A stretch of DNA of 64,000 nucleotides from Macrococcoides bohemicum (lineage in GTDB: Bacteria; Bacillota; Bacilli; Staphylococcales; Staphylococcaceae). The stretch lies in the NCBI RefSeq assembly GCF_003259675.1, contig NZ_PZJG01000002.1, positions 248,001 through 312,000 on the forward strand, written 5' to 3'. Of this stretch, positions 24,120 to 33,865 are shown piece after piece. Position 1 is the stretch's first letter, and every line of letters begins with the position of its first letter. The notes under the pieces are model-generated. The model did no database searches. It worked only from the letters and a program-made list of their open reading frames with translations, and was not told the DNA's origin. The position numbers and the translations under genes were made by a program.

Positions 24120-24842
24120 ATGATAAAAGTAAAAAATCCAGATCCAATATATTTAGAAGGAAATGAACACGCAATACTTCTTCTCCATACATTTACAGGA
24201 ACAGTTAGAGATGTTAAACAACTGGGTCACTATCTTCATGAACAAGGTTACACAGTCCTCATTCCGTCGTATCCAGGGCACGGATTGCCTATCCAGGATT
24301 TTGTGAAATACGATATCGATGACTGGTGGAAAACTGTTGAAGAAAGCTATTTAAAATTAAAAGATCAATATAACACGATTTCATTAGTCGGTGTCTCTTT
24401 AGGTGGTTTATTTTCACTTAAGCTCGCAGAAAAATACGATGTTAATCAACTTATCGTGATGAGTGTACCAATGAAAAAAGATACAGAAGGAATTAAATAC
24501 CGTTTAAAACAATTTGCACCGAGAATGCATAAGGTCATCTCTTCTGAACCATTCCCAGAATCAAATTATCAGCTTATCGATAATTACACAGGTGCCAGTA
24601 AGTTTGTTGATTATATTGAAAATATAATCAACAACTTAAGTAAAATTAATAGTCCAACTATCATACTTTATGGTGATCGAGATGATATGAGCTATCATGA
24701 TAGTGCTCAATTCATTTATGATAGTATTCAGTCCAAAAAATTTATTAATCATTATCGCAATGCTGGTCATTTAATGACAGTAAGTAAAGATAAAGAAAGA
24801 ATTTATACAGATATATTGCATTTTTTAAAGCAGGATAACTAA
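24120..24842 (+). CDS. Carboxylesterase, Est30-like alpha/beta hydrolase
   Basis: 240 residues. The catalytic Ser is in GVSLGGLFS near 93, Asp in YGDRDDM near 192 and His in NAGHLMT near 221. HTFTG near 23 gives the oxyanion-hole region, which in this family reads HGFTG; here Gly is replaced by Thr. Such enzymes cleave short-chain esters in the cytoplasm. The ATG has GGAGG upstream. The last codons overlap a terminator stem. Confidence 0.9.
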   Translation: MIKVKNPDPIYLEGNEHAILLLHTFTGTVRDVKQLGHYLHEQGYTVLIPSYPGHGLPIQDFVKYDIDDWWKTVEESYLKLKDQYNTISLVGVSLGGLFSLKLAEKYDVNQLIVMSVPMKKDTEGIKYRLKQFAPRMHKVISSEPFPESNYQLIDNYTGASKFVDYIENIINNLSKINSPTIILYGDRDDMSYHDSAQFIYDSIQSKKFINHYRNAGHLMTVSKDKERIYTDILHFLKQDN

Positions 24843-24856
24843 TATCCCGCTTTTTT
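24828..24856. terminator. Terminator between the esterase and the convergent permease
   Basis: GCAGGATA pairs with TATCCCGC (one mismatch) around a 5-base loop, with T6 on the plus strand and A-rich sequence on the other side. It overlaps the esterase stop codon. Confidence 0.65.
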
Positions 24857-25760
24857 ACATAGATTTATATTCTGTTTCAAGTGCATCGGTCAACATTTGT
24901 ATTGCAATTAATATTAATACCACAAATGTACAAGGCACCATAAATGTCCACCACGAAGAATATAATTCTGTCATATGGAACCCTAATAACGTCGTAAGCT
25001 CCGGCATAATGAGTGTAAAATCGTTACCTAAACATGCTTCAAAACCATCACATGTCTTCGTTCCCCCAAAGAAAATACGGAAAAATGAAATATGGCTAAG
25101 TACCATTAATACTTGATATAACATACGTACAAAGATAATCAATAATCTATTCTTTATATTAGGATAGACATGACGGATTAATTTTTGTGTCTTGCTGGCA
25201 CCGATTACTGTTGCCGCATCCATATATTCTGTATTTAATACTTGCCTTACCTGATCTCTAACGACCACCATCGTCGTTGGTACCATCACTAGCGCAATCA
25301 CGATTAACATGTAACCTATTCTAAACGTCATATCGTAGCTGAACTTACCTTTTACAGCTGTCAGCACTGGAAATAACAACATATATGTAACGATTGCCTG
25401 TGGTATAAAGTAATAAGCATTTAAAAATCCATCTGTAACAATATCTACCGTTCCTTTACGAAAAGCGAGATAACTTCCAAGAATAACGGCAATGATAAAA
25501 GAAATAAGTACTATCCCAATGACAAAGATAAACGTGATGCGATAACCGTGCCAGCTTTCCATAAATATTGAAGCACCAAAACGGTCTGTACCGAACCAAT
25601 TCACAACGCCTGGTGGCACTGGATTTTTTATTTCACTTGTCATCACGTTAAATTTATATACTTTTACTTTGTTCTGAAAAATATCAAAGTAAAGGACACT
25701 TGTAATAAAAGGTAAGATGAGGATAATTAATGCCAGCCAAATCTTTAATAATTTCCTCAT
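24855..25760 (-). CDS. Peptide/nickel-type ABC transporter permease (DppC/OppC family)
   Basis: 301 residues with six predicted helices. The DppC features are an extracytoplasmic N-terminal loop with NWFGTDRFGASIFMESWHGYR near 54 and the ABC-coupling EAA-like loop YMDAATVIGASKTQKLIRHVYPNI near 178. It overlaps the preceding permease gene by four bases. No ATPase or substrate-binding lipoprotein gene is adjacent, so the rest of the transporter must be encoded elsewhere or be lost. Substrate is unknown: peptides, nickel and metallophore complexes are all used in this family. Confidence 0.85.
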   Translation of the reverse strand: MRKLLKIWLALIILILPFITSVLYFDIFQNKVKVYKFNVMTSEIKNPVPPGVVNWFGTDRFGASIFMESWHGYRITFIFVIGIVLISFIIAVILGSYLAFRKGTVDIVTDGFLNAYYFIPQAIVTYMLLFPVLTAVKGKFSYDMTFRIGYMLIVIALVMVPTTMVVVRDQVRQVLNTEYMDAATVIGASKTQKLIRHVYPNIKNRLLIIFVRMLYQVLMVLSHISFFRIFFGGTKTCDGFEACLGNDFTLIMPELTTLLGFHMTELYSSWWTFMVPCTFVVLILIAIQMLTDALETEYKSM

Positions 25761-26617
25761 AACTTCACCCCAGTTCTAAATTCAACGAGTTTCTGAATGA
25801 CAAATAAAACGAGATATATCGGAACAAACATCAGTACTAATATCGTCATTAACATAATTGGAGCATGATAGTAATATAAAAATTGTGTTGCTCCAAAATA
25901 ACCTAATATCACTTCCATAATTAATAGACTGGAGAGTGTCATCCAGACAACTTGCTTAAAATTGATGTAAAATGTTATCCATACATTAGACAGCACATGT
26001 CTTAACAGGATTTCAAAATCATTAAGTCCTTTTGCGCGTGCGAGTATCACATAATCTTTGTCAAGTTCCTCGGTAATTACCTGATCCAAAATTTTATAAA
26101 GCTGTACAAAAGGAATTACAGATAGCATGATCGAAGGAAAAACAATAGCTTCTTGTTCCCCATAACTTGCTACTTCCATTATCAATATACCTGTTTGCTG
26201 ATAGAAAAAGATAATAAAGACAATGACACAAGGAATATAAAAAATATCCGGTAAATAACCCAAAATTTTTACGATATGTTTCATTATGTAATCAATCACC
26301 TTAAACCTTTTGGCAATGACAACACAAAATATACTTAAGATACTTCCGAGCATTATACTCAAAAATAAAATAAGCATCGAATTTCGCCATGGTCTAATAA
26401 TAAAGGATAAAAATGGATTTTCTATGTAACTGCCGGGTGTCTTAAATGTAACTTTATCAATATGTATCAATTGTTCAAGAAACTGTGGAAAAGCATCAAA
26501 AAAATGAGATAAATCAAATTTAAAATTCTGATTAAAAAGTAAAATAAAGGAACTCAATAGAAAAAAATTAAGCAATACTAATATTATTTTAATTCCATTT
26601 ACAAATAATTTATTCAA
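25757..26617 (-). CDS. Peptide/nickel-type ABC transporter permease (DppB/OppB family)
   Basis: 286 residues. One N-terminal helix, then five in the binding-protein-dependent permease fold, with the EAA-like coupling loop DKDYVILARAKGLNDFEILLRHVLSNV near 186. The usual OppB N-terminal region is divergent. It is translationally coupled to the DppC-type gene. The pair alone forms the membrane channel of an importer; both are more divergent than typical OppBC, which suggests a specialised substrate. Confidence 0.82.
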   Translation of the reverse strand: MNKLFVNGIKIILVLLNFFLLSSFILLFNQNFKFDLSHFFDAFPQFLEQLIHIDKVTFKTPGSYIENPFLSFIIRPWRNSMLILFLSIMLGSILSIFCVVIAKRFKVIDYIMKHIVKILGYLPDIFYIPCVIVFIIFFYQQTGILIMEVASYGEQEAIVFPSIMLSVIPFVQLYKILDQVITEELDKDYVILARAKGLNDFEILLRHVLSNVWITFYINFKQVVWMTLSSLLIMEVILGYFGATQFLYYYHAPIMLMTILVLMFVPIYLVLFVIQKLVEFRTGVKL

Positions 26618-26649
26618 TATCGTGTCACTCCTCTCTGAATATTAAGCAC

Positions 26650-26672
26650 AAAAAAGACAGCGATGGCTGTCT
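26650..26672 (-). terminator. Terminator after the AGCS symporter
   Basis: On the minus strand AGACAGC pairs with GCTGTCT around a 4-base loop followed by a run of T, just after the stop codon at 26679. Confidence 0.75.
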
Positions 26673-26678
26673 TTATGT

Positions 26679-28253
26679 TTAATGTGCTTTTTCATCAAAG
26701 TGTTCTTTTCTTAAACGTTCCGGATAATCTTCTAACCAGAATGTCGCGTTCGGTAATTCTTTTGGGTCTGGATGATACACTGCATAGCGACCTGATCCTT
26801 TTTCTTTCTTTTGTTTTTCAAAGTCTTTCAATGCACGTAATGCTGGTTTATGTAGAATCCAGATTGCGATAATGTTACACCACGCCATTAATCCTACACC
26901 AAGATCCCCCATTGCCCACGCAACGTCTGCTGTTTTTATTGCACCGTAGAATGTTGCACCAACAATAATTAAACGTGTGACGTTAATTAAAAACTTATTT
27001 AAAGATACACTACCATTTTTCGTCAAATAAGATACATTGGTTTCTGCTATATATGCATATGCTAATATGGTAGTAAATGCAAAGAAGAACAGTGCAATGG
27101 CAACGAAATATGAACCAATACCCGAATATGCCGGGTCAAATTGATAACCACTTCCATGGAATGCTTTATCAATACCCGCTTGAACATACATTGCTGTTCC
27201 AGAGTAGTCCTTCTCTCCATCAGCATTTAGTGCATATACACCGCCATCGTTAATTAAGTTCGGCATATCACCCTTCATCGAGCCGTCCGTTGTATTGAAT
27301 GTACCTGATAATAAAATAATTAATGCTGTTGCAGTACATACAAACAACGTATCAACATATACCGAGAAAGCTTGAACTAAACCTTGTTTAGCAGGGTGTG
27401 ATACTTCTGCTGCTGCTGCCGGATGAGGCCCTGTACCTTGACCAGCTTCATTAGAATAAAGTCCACGTTTAACACCGATTTCAATCATTGCACCAAGTAT
27501 CCCACCAAACGCTGATTCCATATTGAATGCTGACTTGAATATTAATGCAAATAAACCAGGAACTTTATCAATATTAAGAACAATAATAACAACCGCTAAT
27601 AAAATATATAAGATTGCCATAAAAGGGACTACTGCAGTCGCTACAGATGCAATCCAGCGAACGCCTCCAAAAATAATCAATGCTAAAATCACTACAAGCG
27701 CTATACCGATAATCCATCCTTCGAATCCAAAAGCATTCTTCATAGAACTTGCAATGGCGTTAGATTGAATACCAGGTAATAATAATGCTGTTGATACTAT
27801 TGCCAGTACTGCGAATAATATTGCATAACCTTTCGCAAATCTGCCTTTCATTCCTGCTTCAATATAATATGCGGGGCCCCCACGATACTCACCGTTAATC
27901 TCTCTCTTATAAATTTGAGCTAGTGTAGATTCGATGAATGCTGAACTCGCACCCAAAAACGCAGTCATCCACATCCAGAATACAGCTCCCGGGCCACCGA
28001 TATAAATTGCTGTTGAAACACCGACTATATTACCCGTCCCTACACGTCCAGCAAGCGATAAAGCAATTGCCTGGAAACTAGAAATTCCTGTAGGTGACTT
28101 CTCCCCTTGAAACATCAGTCGGATCATCTCTTTTAAATGCCTGACTTGAAAGAACTTCATCATTAATGAAAATGAAATCCCTGTAATTAACAACCCATAC
28201 ACTAACGGTTTACTCCACACAATATCATTTAGAAAACTCACAATACCTTCCAT
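26679..28253 (-). CDS. Sodium:alanine (AGCS/AlsT) family amino-acid symporter
   Basis: 524 residues, about 11 helices. Family motifs are SLAGRVGTGNIVGVSTAIYIGGPGAVFWMW near 66-95 and GLYSNEAGQGTGPHPAAAAE near 270. AGCS proteins import alanine, glycine or glutamine with Na+ or H+. The C-terminal 60 residues are hydrophilic. ATG has AAGGGGTG upstream. Monocistronic between its own terminator and a 220-base gap before the next divergent gene, in which I see no strong motif. Confidence 0.93.
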   Translation of the reverse strand: MEGIVSFLNDIVWSKPLVYGLLITGISFSLMMKFFQVRHLKEMIRLMFQGEKSPTGISSFQAIALSLAGRVGTGNIVGVSTAIYIGGPGAVFWMWMTAFLGASSAFIESTLAQIYKREINGEYRGGPAYYIEAGMKGRFAKGYAILFAVLAIVSTALLLPGIQSNAIASSMKNAFGFEGWIIGIALVVILALIIFGGVRWIASVATAVVPFMAILYILLAVVIIVLNIDKVPGLFALIFKSAFNMESAFGGILGAMIEIGVKRGLYSNEAGQGTGPHPAAAAEVSHPAKQGLVQAFSVYVDTLFVCTATALIILLSGTFNTTDGSMKGDMPNLINDGGVYALNADGEKDYSGTAMYVQAGIDKAFHGSGYQFDPAYSGIGSYFVAIALFFFAFTTILAYAYIAETNVSYLTKNGSVSLNKFLINVTRLIIVGATFYGAIKTADVAWAMGDLGVGLMAWCNIIAIWILHKPALRALKDFEKQKKEKGSGRYAVYHPDPKELPNATFWLEDYPERLRKEHFDEKAH

Positions 28254-28481
28254 AACTACACCCCTTTAATGTATTAACGAGAAATACTTACTTCTATATT
28301 ATATAGTCACATATTACATGTTGCAATAGTATTTATTTATTATTCTGAATATTTAATTAAATATTCATTCTAAAACATTGCGATTTAGGGGTTCAATGAT
28401 TAATAAATAATCATTTCCAATGAATAAATAAGCGATAATCGATATAATAGTATAAAATACCAATACTGATGGAGGTTGCAT

Positions 28482-29375
28482 ATGAACATTTTAATTACAG
28501 GCGGTACAGGACTAGTAGGTTCAGCTCTTATAAACACTATTCAGCAAAAATATAAACATGCGCATATTTATATTACAACGAGAAGCGATAAACAAAGCTC
28601 GAATGGCATCAGCTATATCAGCTGGAAAAAAGATGATTGGTATAAGGCAGTACCACAATTAGATTTAGTAGTTAATCTGGCTGGGGCATCTTTAAATAAG
28701 AGATGGACGAAAGAACATAAAGAAACGATCATCAAAAGTCGTATTGAAAGTACTGAAAAGCTTATTCCGTTATTTGAATCTCTCAACAAGAAACCTTTCT
28801 TTATATCAGCAAGTGCGGTAGGTTACTATCCAGCTGCTAAATCATTAACTTATGACGAAACAAATACATTCTTACCATTTGATTTCTTATCAAAGACTGT
28901 TTATCTATGGGAACAAACAGCTCGAAAAATTGAATCTTTAGGGGTAGAAACAGCAATCTGCAGATTTGGGATAGTTTTTTCTAACCAAGGTGGGGCATTA
29001 CCTTTGATGATAAAGCCTTATCAATTCTTTGCAGGTGGTAATATTGGTGATGGACAGCAGCCATACAGCTGGATCCATATCGAGGATCTTGCAGAAAGTA
29101 TGCTTTATATTTTTGACAAACAATTAACAGGTATATTTAATATGACTTCTCCTCAACCTGTAACACAACAACAGCTCGGAACAGTAATCGCGCGTGTTAT
29201 ACACCGACCACACTGGACGAAAGTACCCAACAAAGTAATGGACATCGTACTAGGAGAGCAATCCGTAATGGTTACAAAAGGACAAAGCGTATTACCTCAT
29301 CATCTATTGCAAGCTGGATATACATTTAAATATCCTAACGTACAGTTAGCTCTGGCGCAGTTGTATGGTGAATAA
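28482..29375 (+). CDS. TIGR01777-type SDR-family epimerase
   Basis: 297 residues from ATG 28482 (GGAGG six bases upstream). The Rossmann start is MNILITGGTGLVGSAL, followed by VVNLAGASLNKRWTKEHKE near 67, the hallmark of the TIGR01777 group, and SASAVGYYP in the active-site region near 113. The C-terminal DUF1731-like part has VLGEQSVMVTKGQSVLPHHLLQAGY. These are atypical extended SDR proteins of unknown substrate. The stop overlaps the next ORF. Confidence 0.9.
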   Translation: MNILITGGTGLVGSALINTIQQKYKHAHIYITTRSDKQSSNGISYISWKKDDWYKAVPQLDLVVNLAGASLNKRWTKEHKETIIKSRIESTEKLIPLFESLNKKPFFISASAVGYYPAAKSLTYDETNTFLPFDFLSKTVYLWEQTARKIESLGVETAICRFGIVFSNQGGALPLMIKPYQFFAGGNIGDGQQPYSWIHIEDLAESMLYIFDKQLTGIFNMTSPQPVTQQQLGTVIARVIHRPHWTKVPNKVMDIVLGEQSVMVTKGQSVLPHHLLQAGYTFKYPNVQLALAQLYGE

Positions 29376-29736
29376 AGAAGGAAAGAAAGCAGTTGAAAAT
29401 CTGTGGCGAAAAGAAAAGTATAAAGTGATGTACTATAACCAGAATCAATATAACTCTATTCGTCAACTGATGCGTGAACAACTGGATGATATACACATAT
29501 TAGAACAGATTATTTATGAAACATATCGCATGACACCAACGCGAGGCTCGAAGTTAAATAGCTATCAGCATATGTGGGGATATTTTAAAAAAATTGCTAC
29601 TGAAGATGAAAAATCACAATATCAAACATTTATTCAAAACTTTGATAGCAACGAATCAGAACTTCATATTTTACTAAAGCAACTTGCTGAAAAATATGAT
29701 GTACAATATTTAAAAAACAGCAGCATCTTATTTTAA
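29365..29736 (+). CDS. YbgA family (DUF1722) protein
   Basis: 123 residues. LWRKEKYKVMYYNQNQYNSIRQL near 13 and the TRGSKLNSYQHMWGYFKKI segment near 58 match DUF1722, a small helical family often fused to DUF523. Function is unknown. ATG 29365 lies inside the end of the SDR gene (11-base overlap), so the two are coupled. A terminator stem covers the last codons. Confidence 0.8.
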   Translation: MVNKEGKKAVENLWRKEKYKVMYYNQNQYNSIRQLMREQLDDIHILEQIIYETYRMTPTRGSKLNSYQHMWGYFKKIATEDEKSQYQTFIQNFDSNESELHILLKQLAEKYDVQYLKNSSILF

Positions 29737-29757
29737 AGATGCCGCTGTTTTATTTTA
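29714..29757. terminator. Two-way terminator after the YbgA-like gene
   Basis: A 15-bp stem with one mismatch (AAACAGCAGCATCTT with AAGATGCCGCTGTTT), followed by T-rich sequence on the plus strand and by T-rich sequence on the minus strand as well. It overlaps the ends of both convergent ORFs. Confidence 0.75.
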
Positions 29758-29923
29758 TATTAAATTGCTGTTTTAATAAATTTACATCCTTTGTCCAGAA
29801 GTAGCGAACATGATTTGCCTGGTACGCAACCTGAATTAAACCATTTGTCATCCAGGCAGATAATAACTCAAAAGGCACACCCATCGCATAAATTTCTTCA
29901 TCTGTCACAAAATCTTTGTGCAT
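29750..29923 (-). CDS. Small hypothetical protein, 57 residues
   Basis: A short ORF from ATG 29923 with AGAGGG eight bases upstream, ending in TAA at 29752-29750. The product begins MHKDFVTDEEIYAMGVPFEL and continues with three Trp/Tyr-rich stretches (SAWMTNGLIQVAYQ, HVRYFWTKDVNLL). I do not recognise a family. It looks like a soluble, compact protein; coding is supported by the ribosome binding site, by the terminator overlapping its end and by the lack of any competing frame in this gap. Confidence 0.65.
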   Translation of the reverse strand: MHKDFVTDEEIYAMGVPFELLSAWMTNGLIQVAYQANHVRYFWTKDVNLLKQQFNIK

Positions 29924-30005
29924 AATATCCCTCTTTAATTGTATGAATTAGTTCATATTTTCAACTACAATACAATTAAAGTCAATATTATAAAGATAAT
30001 TTATT

Positions 30006-31337
30006 TTACTGTTTAACAGCACTATATCCACCTTTAATATTTATAATATCGTTATATCCTAATTGATGTAACACACTCACTGCTATCGCACTTCTGACAC
30101 CTGATTGACAATGAACATAAATTCTTTCATCTTTTTTAAATGGTATTTCCTCTTTTTCTAATTTACCAAAATGCACATGTTTTGCATTATCAAAATGTGA
30201 TTCTTGCCATTCCTGATTGTTGCGTACATCCAAAATATTAATTTGTGAATGATCGATTGATTTGAAATCTTGTGGTTCAATTTGATTCATTGATTCACTA
30301 GACGCATTTTTAATGTAACCAATCACATTATCAAATCCTATTAATTTTAAGTCATTTGCTGCGTTCTGAACTTCTTCGAACGAACCGATTAACTGAATCG
30401 GTGTTTCGTAGTCCAGATACCATCCTACAAACCCTAAAAATTTACTGTTATAAGGCACATTAATGCCGTCACTTAAGTTATTTAGGTAAATTTCTTTCGC
30501 CCTTAAATCCATGATCTTTACACCGTTAAATAAATTTTGTAGTGGTGGTACTACTGCATTATCCGTTAATGCTACACCATCGCGATTCATATGTTTCATT
30601 TCTTTGAAATAATATGGTGGTTCTGGTTGTTCACTTGTTAATGTTTTAATGAAAGTTGCTTCATCTTTAATTTGAAATGCCCAACTCTTTTCACGTTCAT
30701 ACCCTAAAGTTGTTACCGGAACTGAACCAAGTGATTTACCGCACGCACTGCCTGCACCATGTCCCGGCCATATTTGAATATAATCTGGTAATTCATCCAT
30801 CTTTTTAAGTGATTCAAACATTGCTTTTGCACCGATTTCAGTAGTATCTTTTATACCAGCTGCTTCTTCTAATAAATCCGGACGACCGACATCTCCTACG
30901 AAGATAAAGTCTCCAGTAAAGAGTCCCATCGGTACTTCTGTTGCATTATCAAACAACAGAAAACTAATACTTTCAGGCGTATGTCCTGGTGTATGGATCA
31001 CTTTAAGTTTTACATTGCCGACATTAATAATATCGTCTTCTTTTAGTAATTGATAATCTCCATTAATATGCTGATATGACCAGTCATCTCCACCTAATGC
31101 AGAGACAAATGCTTTAGCATTTAACGTTTCATTCGCTTCTCTTAACCCGGAAGCAAAGTCTGCATGAATATGCGTTTCAGTTACTTTATTAATCGTCAGC
31201 CCTTCTTGCTCTGCAGCTTCAATATAAGGTGTAAGATCTCTCAGCGGATCGATGATGATTGCTTCTCCTGTCTTTTGACAACCTACTAAATAAGACATTT
31301 GTGCTAATTGCTGATTAAAAAACGATTTAAAATACAT
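30006..31337 (-). CDS. cstB: Persulfide dioxygenase-sulfurtransferase CstB
   Basis: 443 residues. The N-terminal metallo-beta-lactamase fold has the metal ligands in ETHIHADFASG near 57, HTPGHTPES near 117, TGDFIFVGD near 141 and WPGHGAG near 191. A middle rhodanese-like domain lacks a catalytic Cys, and the C-terminal rhodanese has it in VHCQSGVRSA near 416. CstB is a non-heme iron enzyme that oxidises low-molecular-weight persulfides and forms thiosulfate. It ends the operon that begins with the CoADR fusion, driven from the CstR-controlled intergenic region. Confidence 0.93.
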   Translation of the reverse strand: MYFKSFFNQQLAQMSYLVGCQKTGEAIIIDPLRDLTPYIEAAEQEGLTINKVTETHIHADFASGLREANETLNAKAFVSALGGDDWSYQHINGDYQLLKEDDIINVGNVKLKVIHTPGHTPESISFLLFDNATEVPMGLFTGDFIFVGDVGRPDLLEEAAGIKDTTEIGAKAMFESLKKMDELPDYIQIWPGHGAGSACGKSLGSVPVTTLGYEREKSWAFQIKDEATFIKTLTSEQPEPPYYFKEMKHMNRDGVALTDNAVVPPLQNLFNGVKIMDLRAKEIYLNNLSDGINVPYNSKFLGFVGWYLDYETPIQLIGSFEEVQNAANDLKLIGFDNVIGYIKNASSESMNQIEPQDFKSIDHSQINILDVRNNQEWQESHFDNAKHVHFGKLEKEEIPFKKDERIYVHCQSGVRSAIAVSVLHQLGYNDIINIKGGYSAVKQ

Positions 31338-31357
31338 TGTTTTACCTCCATTATCAA

Positions 31358-33844
31358 TTAAATAAATAAGTTTAAGTTTGCTTTTTCAGTATCACCTAAG
31401 TATGTTGCTACACCACCATATTCAACACCTTCAATTAACTCTTCACGTGAAACAGCCATAATATCCATACTCATTGTGCAGGCTACCATCTTGATGCCCA
31501 TACTTTGCGCTTTTTCAATCATCACTTCTAACGAATCTACTTTCTTCTTATTCATAACATGTTTAATCATTCTAGACCCCATACCACCCATGTTCATTTT
31601 AGAAATAGGTAATTTTCCTGCATGTTTCGGCATCATTTGACTAAACATTTTATCTAAACCTTGTTTATCTACTTTTATTCCTGGACGTTTGATTACATTA
31701 AGACCCCAGAAAGTAAAGAACATCGTCACTTCTTTACCCATAGAGGCAGCACCAGTTGCTATAATAAATGACGCTAAAGCCTTATCTAAGTCTCCGCTAA
31801 ACACAACCATTGTAGCACCAGTCTTAGTTTCAACTAATTGGTGACCATTACTATCGTCCATCACATTCACTGGTAGACTCTGACCTTTTTGAATAACGGC
31901 AACCACTTTACTTCCTTCTGTCTCATTCTTCACAACTGTATTGCCTGTCACTTTAGCCCATGATTCGATATCTTGACAGAAACCGAAGTCTGTAACGTGG
32001 ATTTCTAGTTGTTCACCATCCTGCATACCATCTAAATTTTCTTTTACTTTTAATATTGGACCTGGACATTGCAATCCACTTGCTTCTACAAATCTTCTAT
32101 CTTCTCTTAATGTCATTTGATTCACCTTTTCATTTTGTTCTGTAAAGTTTATATTTTCTTCATTATTTTTATTTATATTCGCCTCATCTTTAATTTGAGA
32201 TGAGTTTGATGTATTTTGTGGTTGCGATAAGTAATTCTGTTTATATAATTTGTAACCACCATCTAAATTAATAACATCGAATCCTTCATTTTTTAAAATA
32301 CGGGCTGCATTATATCCACGTTGTCCAACCTGACAATAAATAACAACCGGCATTTGCTTATCAATTTCTGATAAACGCGTTCTTAACTCACCTAACGGTA
32401 TATTTTTAGCATCTTTAATATGTCCCATTTCATATTCAATAGGTTCTCTTACATCGATAATCTGATGTTCAGTATCCTCAATTTCACTCACCTGCATCAA
32501 TTTCATGTTATCTTCTAATACATTTTGTGCAATATATCCAGCCATATTCACCGGATCTTTTGCAGACGAGAATGGTGGAGCATATGCAATTTCAATACGT
32601 TGTAAATCTGTAACTTTCTGGCCAAATGTAATCGCACTGGCAATTAGATCAATACGTTTATCTATACCTTTTCGTCCAACGATCTGTGCTCCGTAAATCT
32701 CTCCTTCTGGAGAAAATATTACTTTGATTGTCATCGGCGTTGCACCAGGATAATAACTTGCATTAGATTGACCAGACACATGAATAACATGATATTGTTT
32801 TCCTAAAGTTTTTAAAACCTTCTCATTTAAACCTGTACTCGCAACATTCAGGTCGAACACTTTAGCAATCGCTGTACCAATCGGATTGAATTTCTCGATT
32901 GTTTTTCCATTTAAATGATCAGCAAGCAATCTGCCTTGTCGATTAGCAATCCATGCAAGTGGAATGTGAGCATCTTGTTCACTAATCGCATGCGTTACTT
33001 CTGCAACATCACCAATGGCATAGATTGATTCATCCGAGGTTTGGAATACGTCATTTGTCTTAATTGCTTTCTTCACACCTAAATCTAATCCTGCTTCCTC
33101 TGCTAATGTAGATTCCGGTATTACCCCAATGGCCATAATGATCATATCAGCATTCACAACATCACCATTACTTGATACAACAGTGTGCTCATCTATCTTC
33201 TCTATCGATTGCTTCAATCTTAAATCTACACCTTTACTGATCATGTGGTTATGAAGCTCAACTGCCATATCCATATCAATACCCGGCATCACTTGTTCAC
33301 CTAACTCAAATAAGGCAACATCTAAATCGATTGCTTTCAAGTTCTCAGCCATCTCTAAACCAATGAACCCTCCACCGATGACTGCTGCTGACTTCACATT
33401 ATTTTCTTTAATATGTGCAATAATTTTATCCATATCCGGAATATTTCTTAATGAAAAGACATGCTCAAGATCCGCACCTTCAATTGGTACTTGGATAGGT
33501 TTTGCACCCGTTGAAAGTATTAAGACATCATATGCCATTTCACTTGGTTGTCCATCCCTCTCAATCGTAATTATTTTGTTTTCTCTGTTAATTGCTACAA
33601 CATTTGTATCTGTCATAACATTGATATTCATTCTGCTTTCCATAAGTTCTGGTGTCTGAATCAATAATTTACTTCTATCTTTTATTTCATCGCCAATGTG
33701 ATATGGTAATCCACAATTAGCAAAAGAAACGTAGCTACCTCTTTCGATTAAAGTAATATCGTCCTGTTCATTTAGTCTTCTTAAACGTGCTGCTGCTGAA
33801 GCACCACCTGCCACTCCACCAACGATCACTATTTTTCTGTTCAT
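31358..33844 (-). CDS. CoA-disulfide/persulfide reductase-rhodanese-TusA-DsrE fusion protein
   Basis: 828 residues in four domains. Residues 1-440 are a flavoprotein of the CoADR type with FAD motif IVGGVAGGASAAARLRR and active-site Cys in YVSFANCGLPYH near 44. About 455-550 is a rhodanese with Cys in VIYCQVGQRGYNA. After an Asn/Glu-rich linker (about 550-590), 595-665 is TusA with LQCPGPILKV. The rest is DsrE-like, with a Cys in VACTMSMDIM. The last three together correspond to CstA of Staphylococcus aureus, fused here to a CoA-persulfide reductase. It should channel persulfide sulfur between thiols. It is first in the operon, 20 bases from cstB. Confidence 0.93.
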   Translation of the reverse strand: MNRKIVIVGGVAGGASAAARLRRLNEQDDITLIERGSYVSFANCGLPYHIGDEIKDRSKLLIQTPELMESRMNINVMTDTNVVAINRENKIITIERDGQPSEMAYDVLILSTGAKPIQVPIEGADLEHVFSLRNIPDMDKIIAHIKENNVKSAAVIGGGFIGLEMAENLKAIDLDVALFELGEQVMPGIDMDMAVELHNHMISKGVDLRLKQSIEKIDEHTVVSSNGDVVNADMIIMAIGVIPESTLAEEAGLDLGVKKAIKTNDVFQTSDESIYAIGDVAEVTHAISEQDAHIPLAWIANRQGRLLADHLNGKTIEKFNPIGTAIAKVFDLNVASTGLNEKVLKTLGKQYHVIHVSGQSNASYYPGATPMTIKVIFSPEGEIYGAQIVGRKGIDKRIDLIASAITFGQKVTDLQRIEIAYAPPFSSAKDPVNMAGYIAQNVLEDNMKLMQVSEIEDTEHQIIDVREPIEYEMGHIKDAKNIPLGELRTRLSEIDKQMPVVIYCQVGQRGYNAARILKNEGFDVINLDGGYKLYKQNYLSQPQNTSNSSQIKDEANINKNNEENINFTEQNEKVNQMTLREDRRFVEASGLQCPGPILKVKENLDGMQDGEQLEIHVTDFGFCQDIESWAKVTGNTVVKNETEGSKVVAVIQKGQSLPVNVMDDSNGHQLVETKTGATMVVFSGDLDKALASFIIATGAASMGKEVTMFFTFWGLNVIKRPGIKVDKQGLDKMFSQMMPKHAGKLPISKMNMGGMGSRMIKHVMNKKKVDSLEVMIEKAQSMGIKMVACTMSMDIMAVSREELIEGVEYGGVATYLGDTEKANLNLFI

Positions 33845-33865
33845 TAATTTTTCCTCCTTAGTTAA

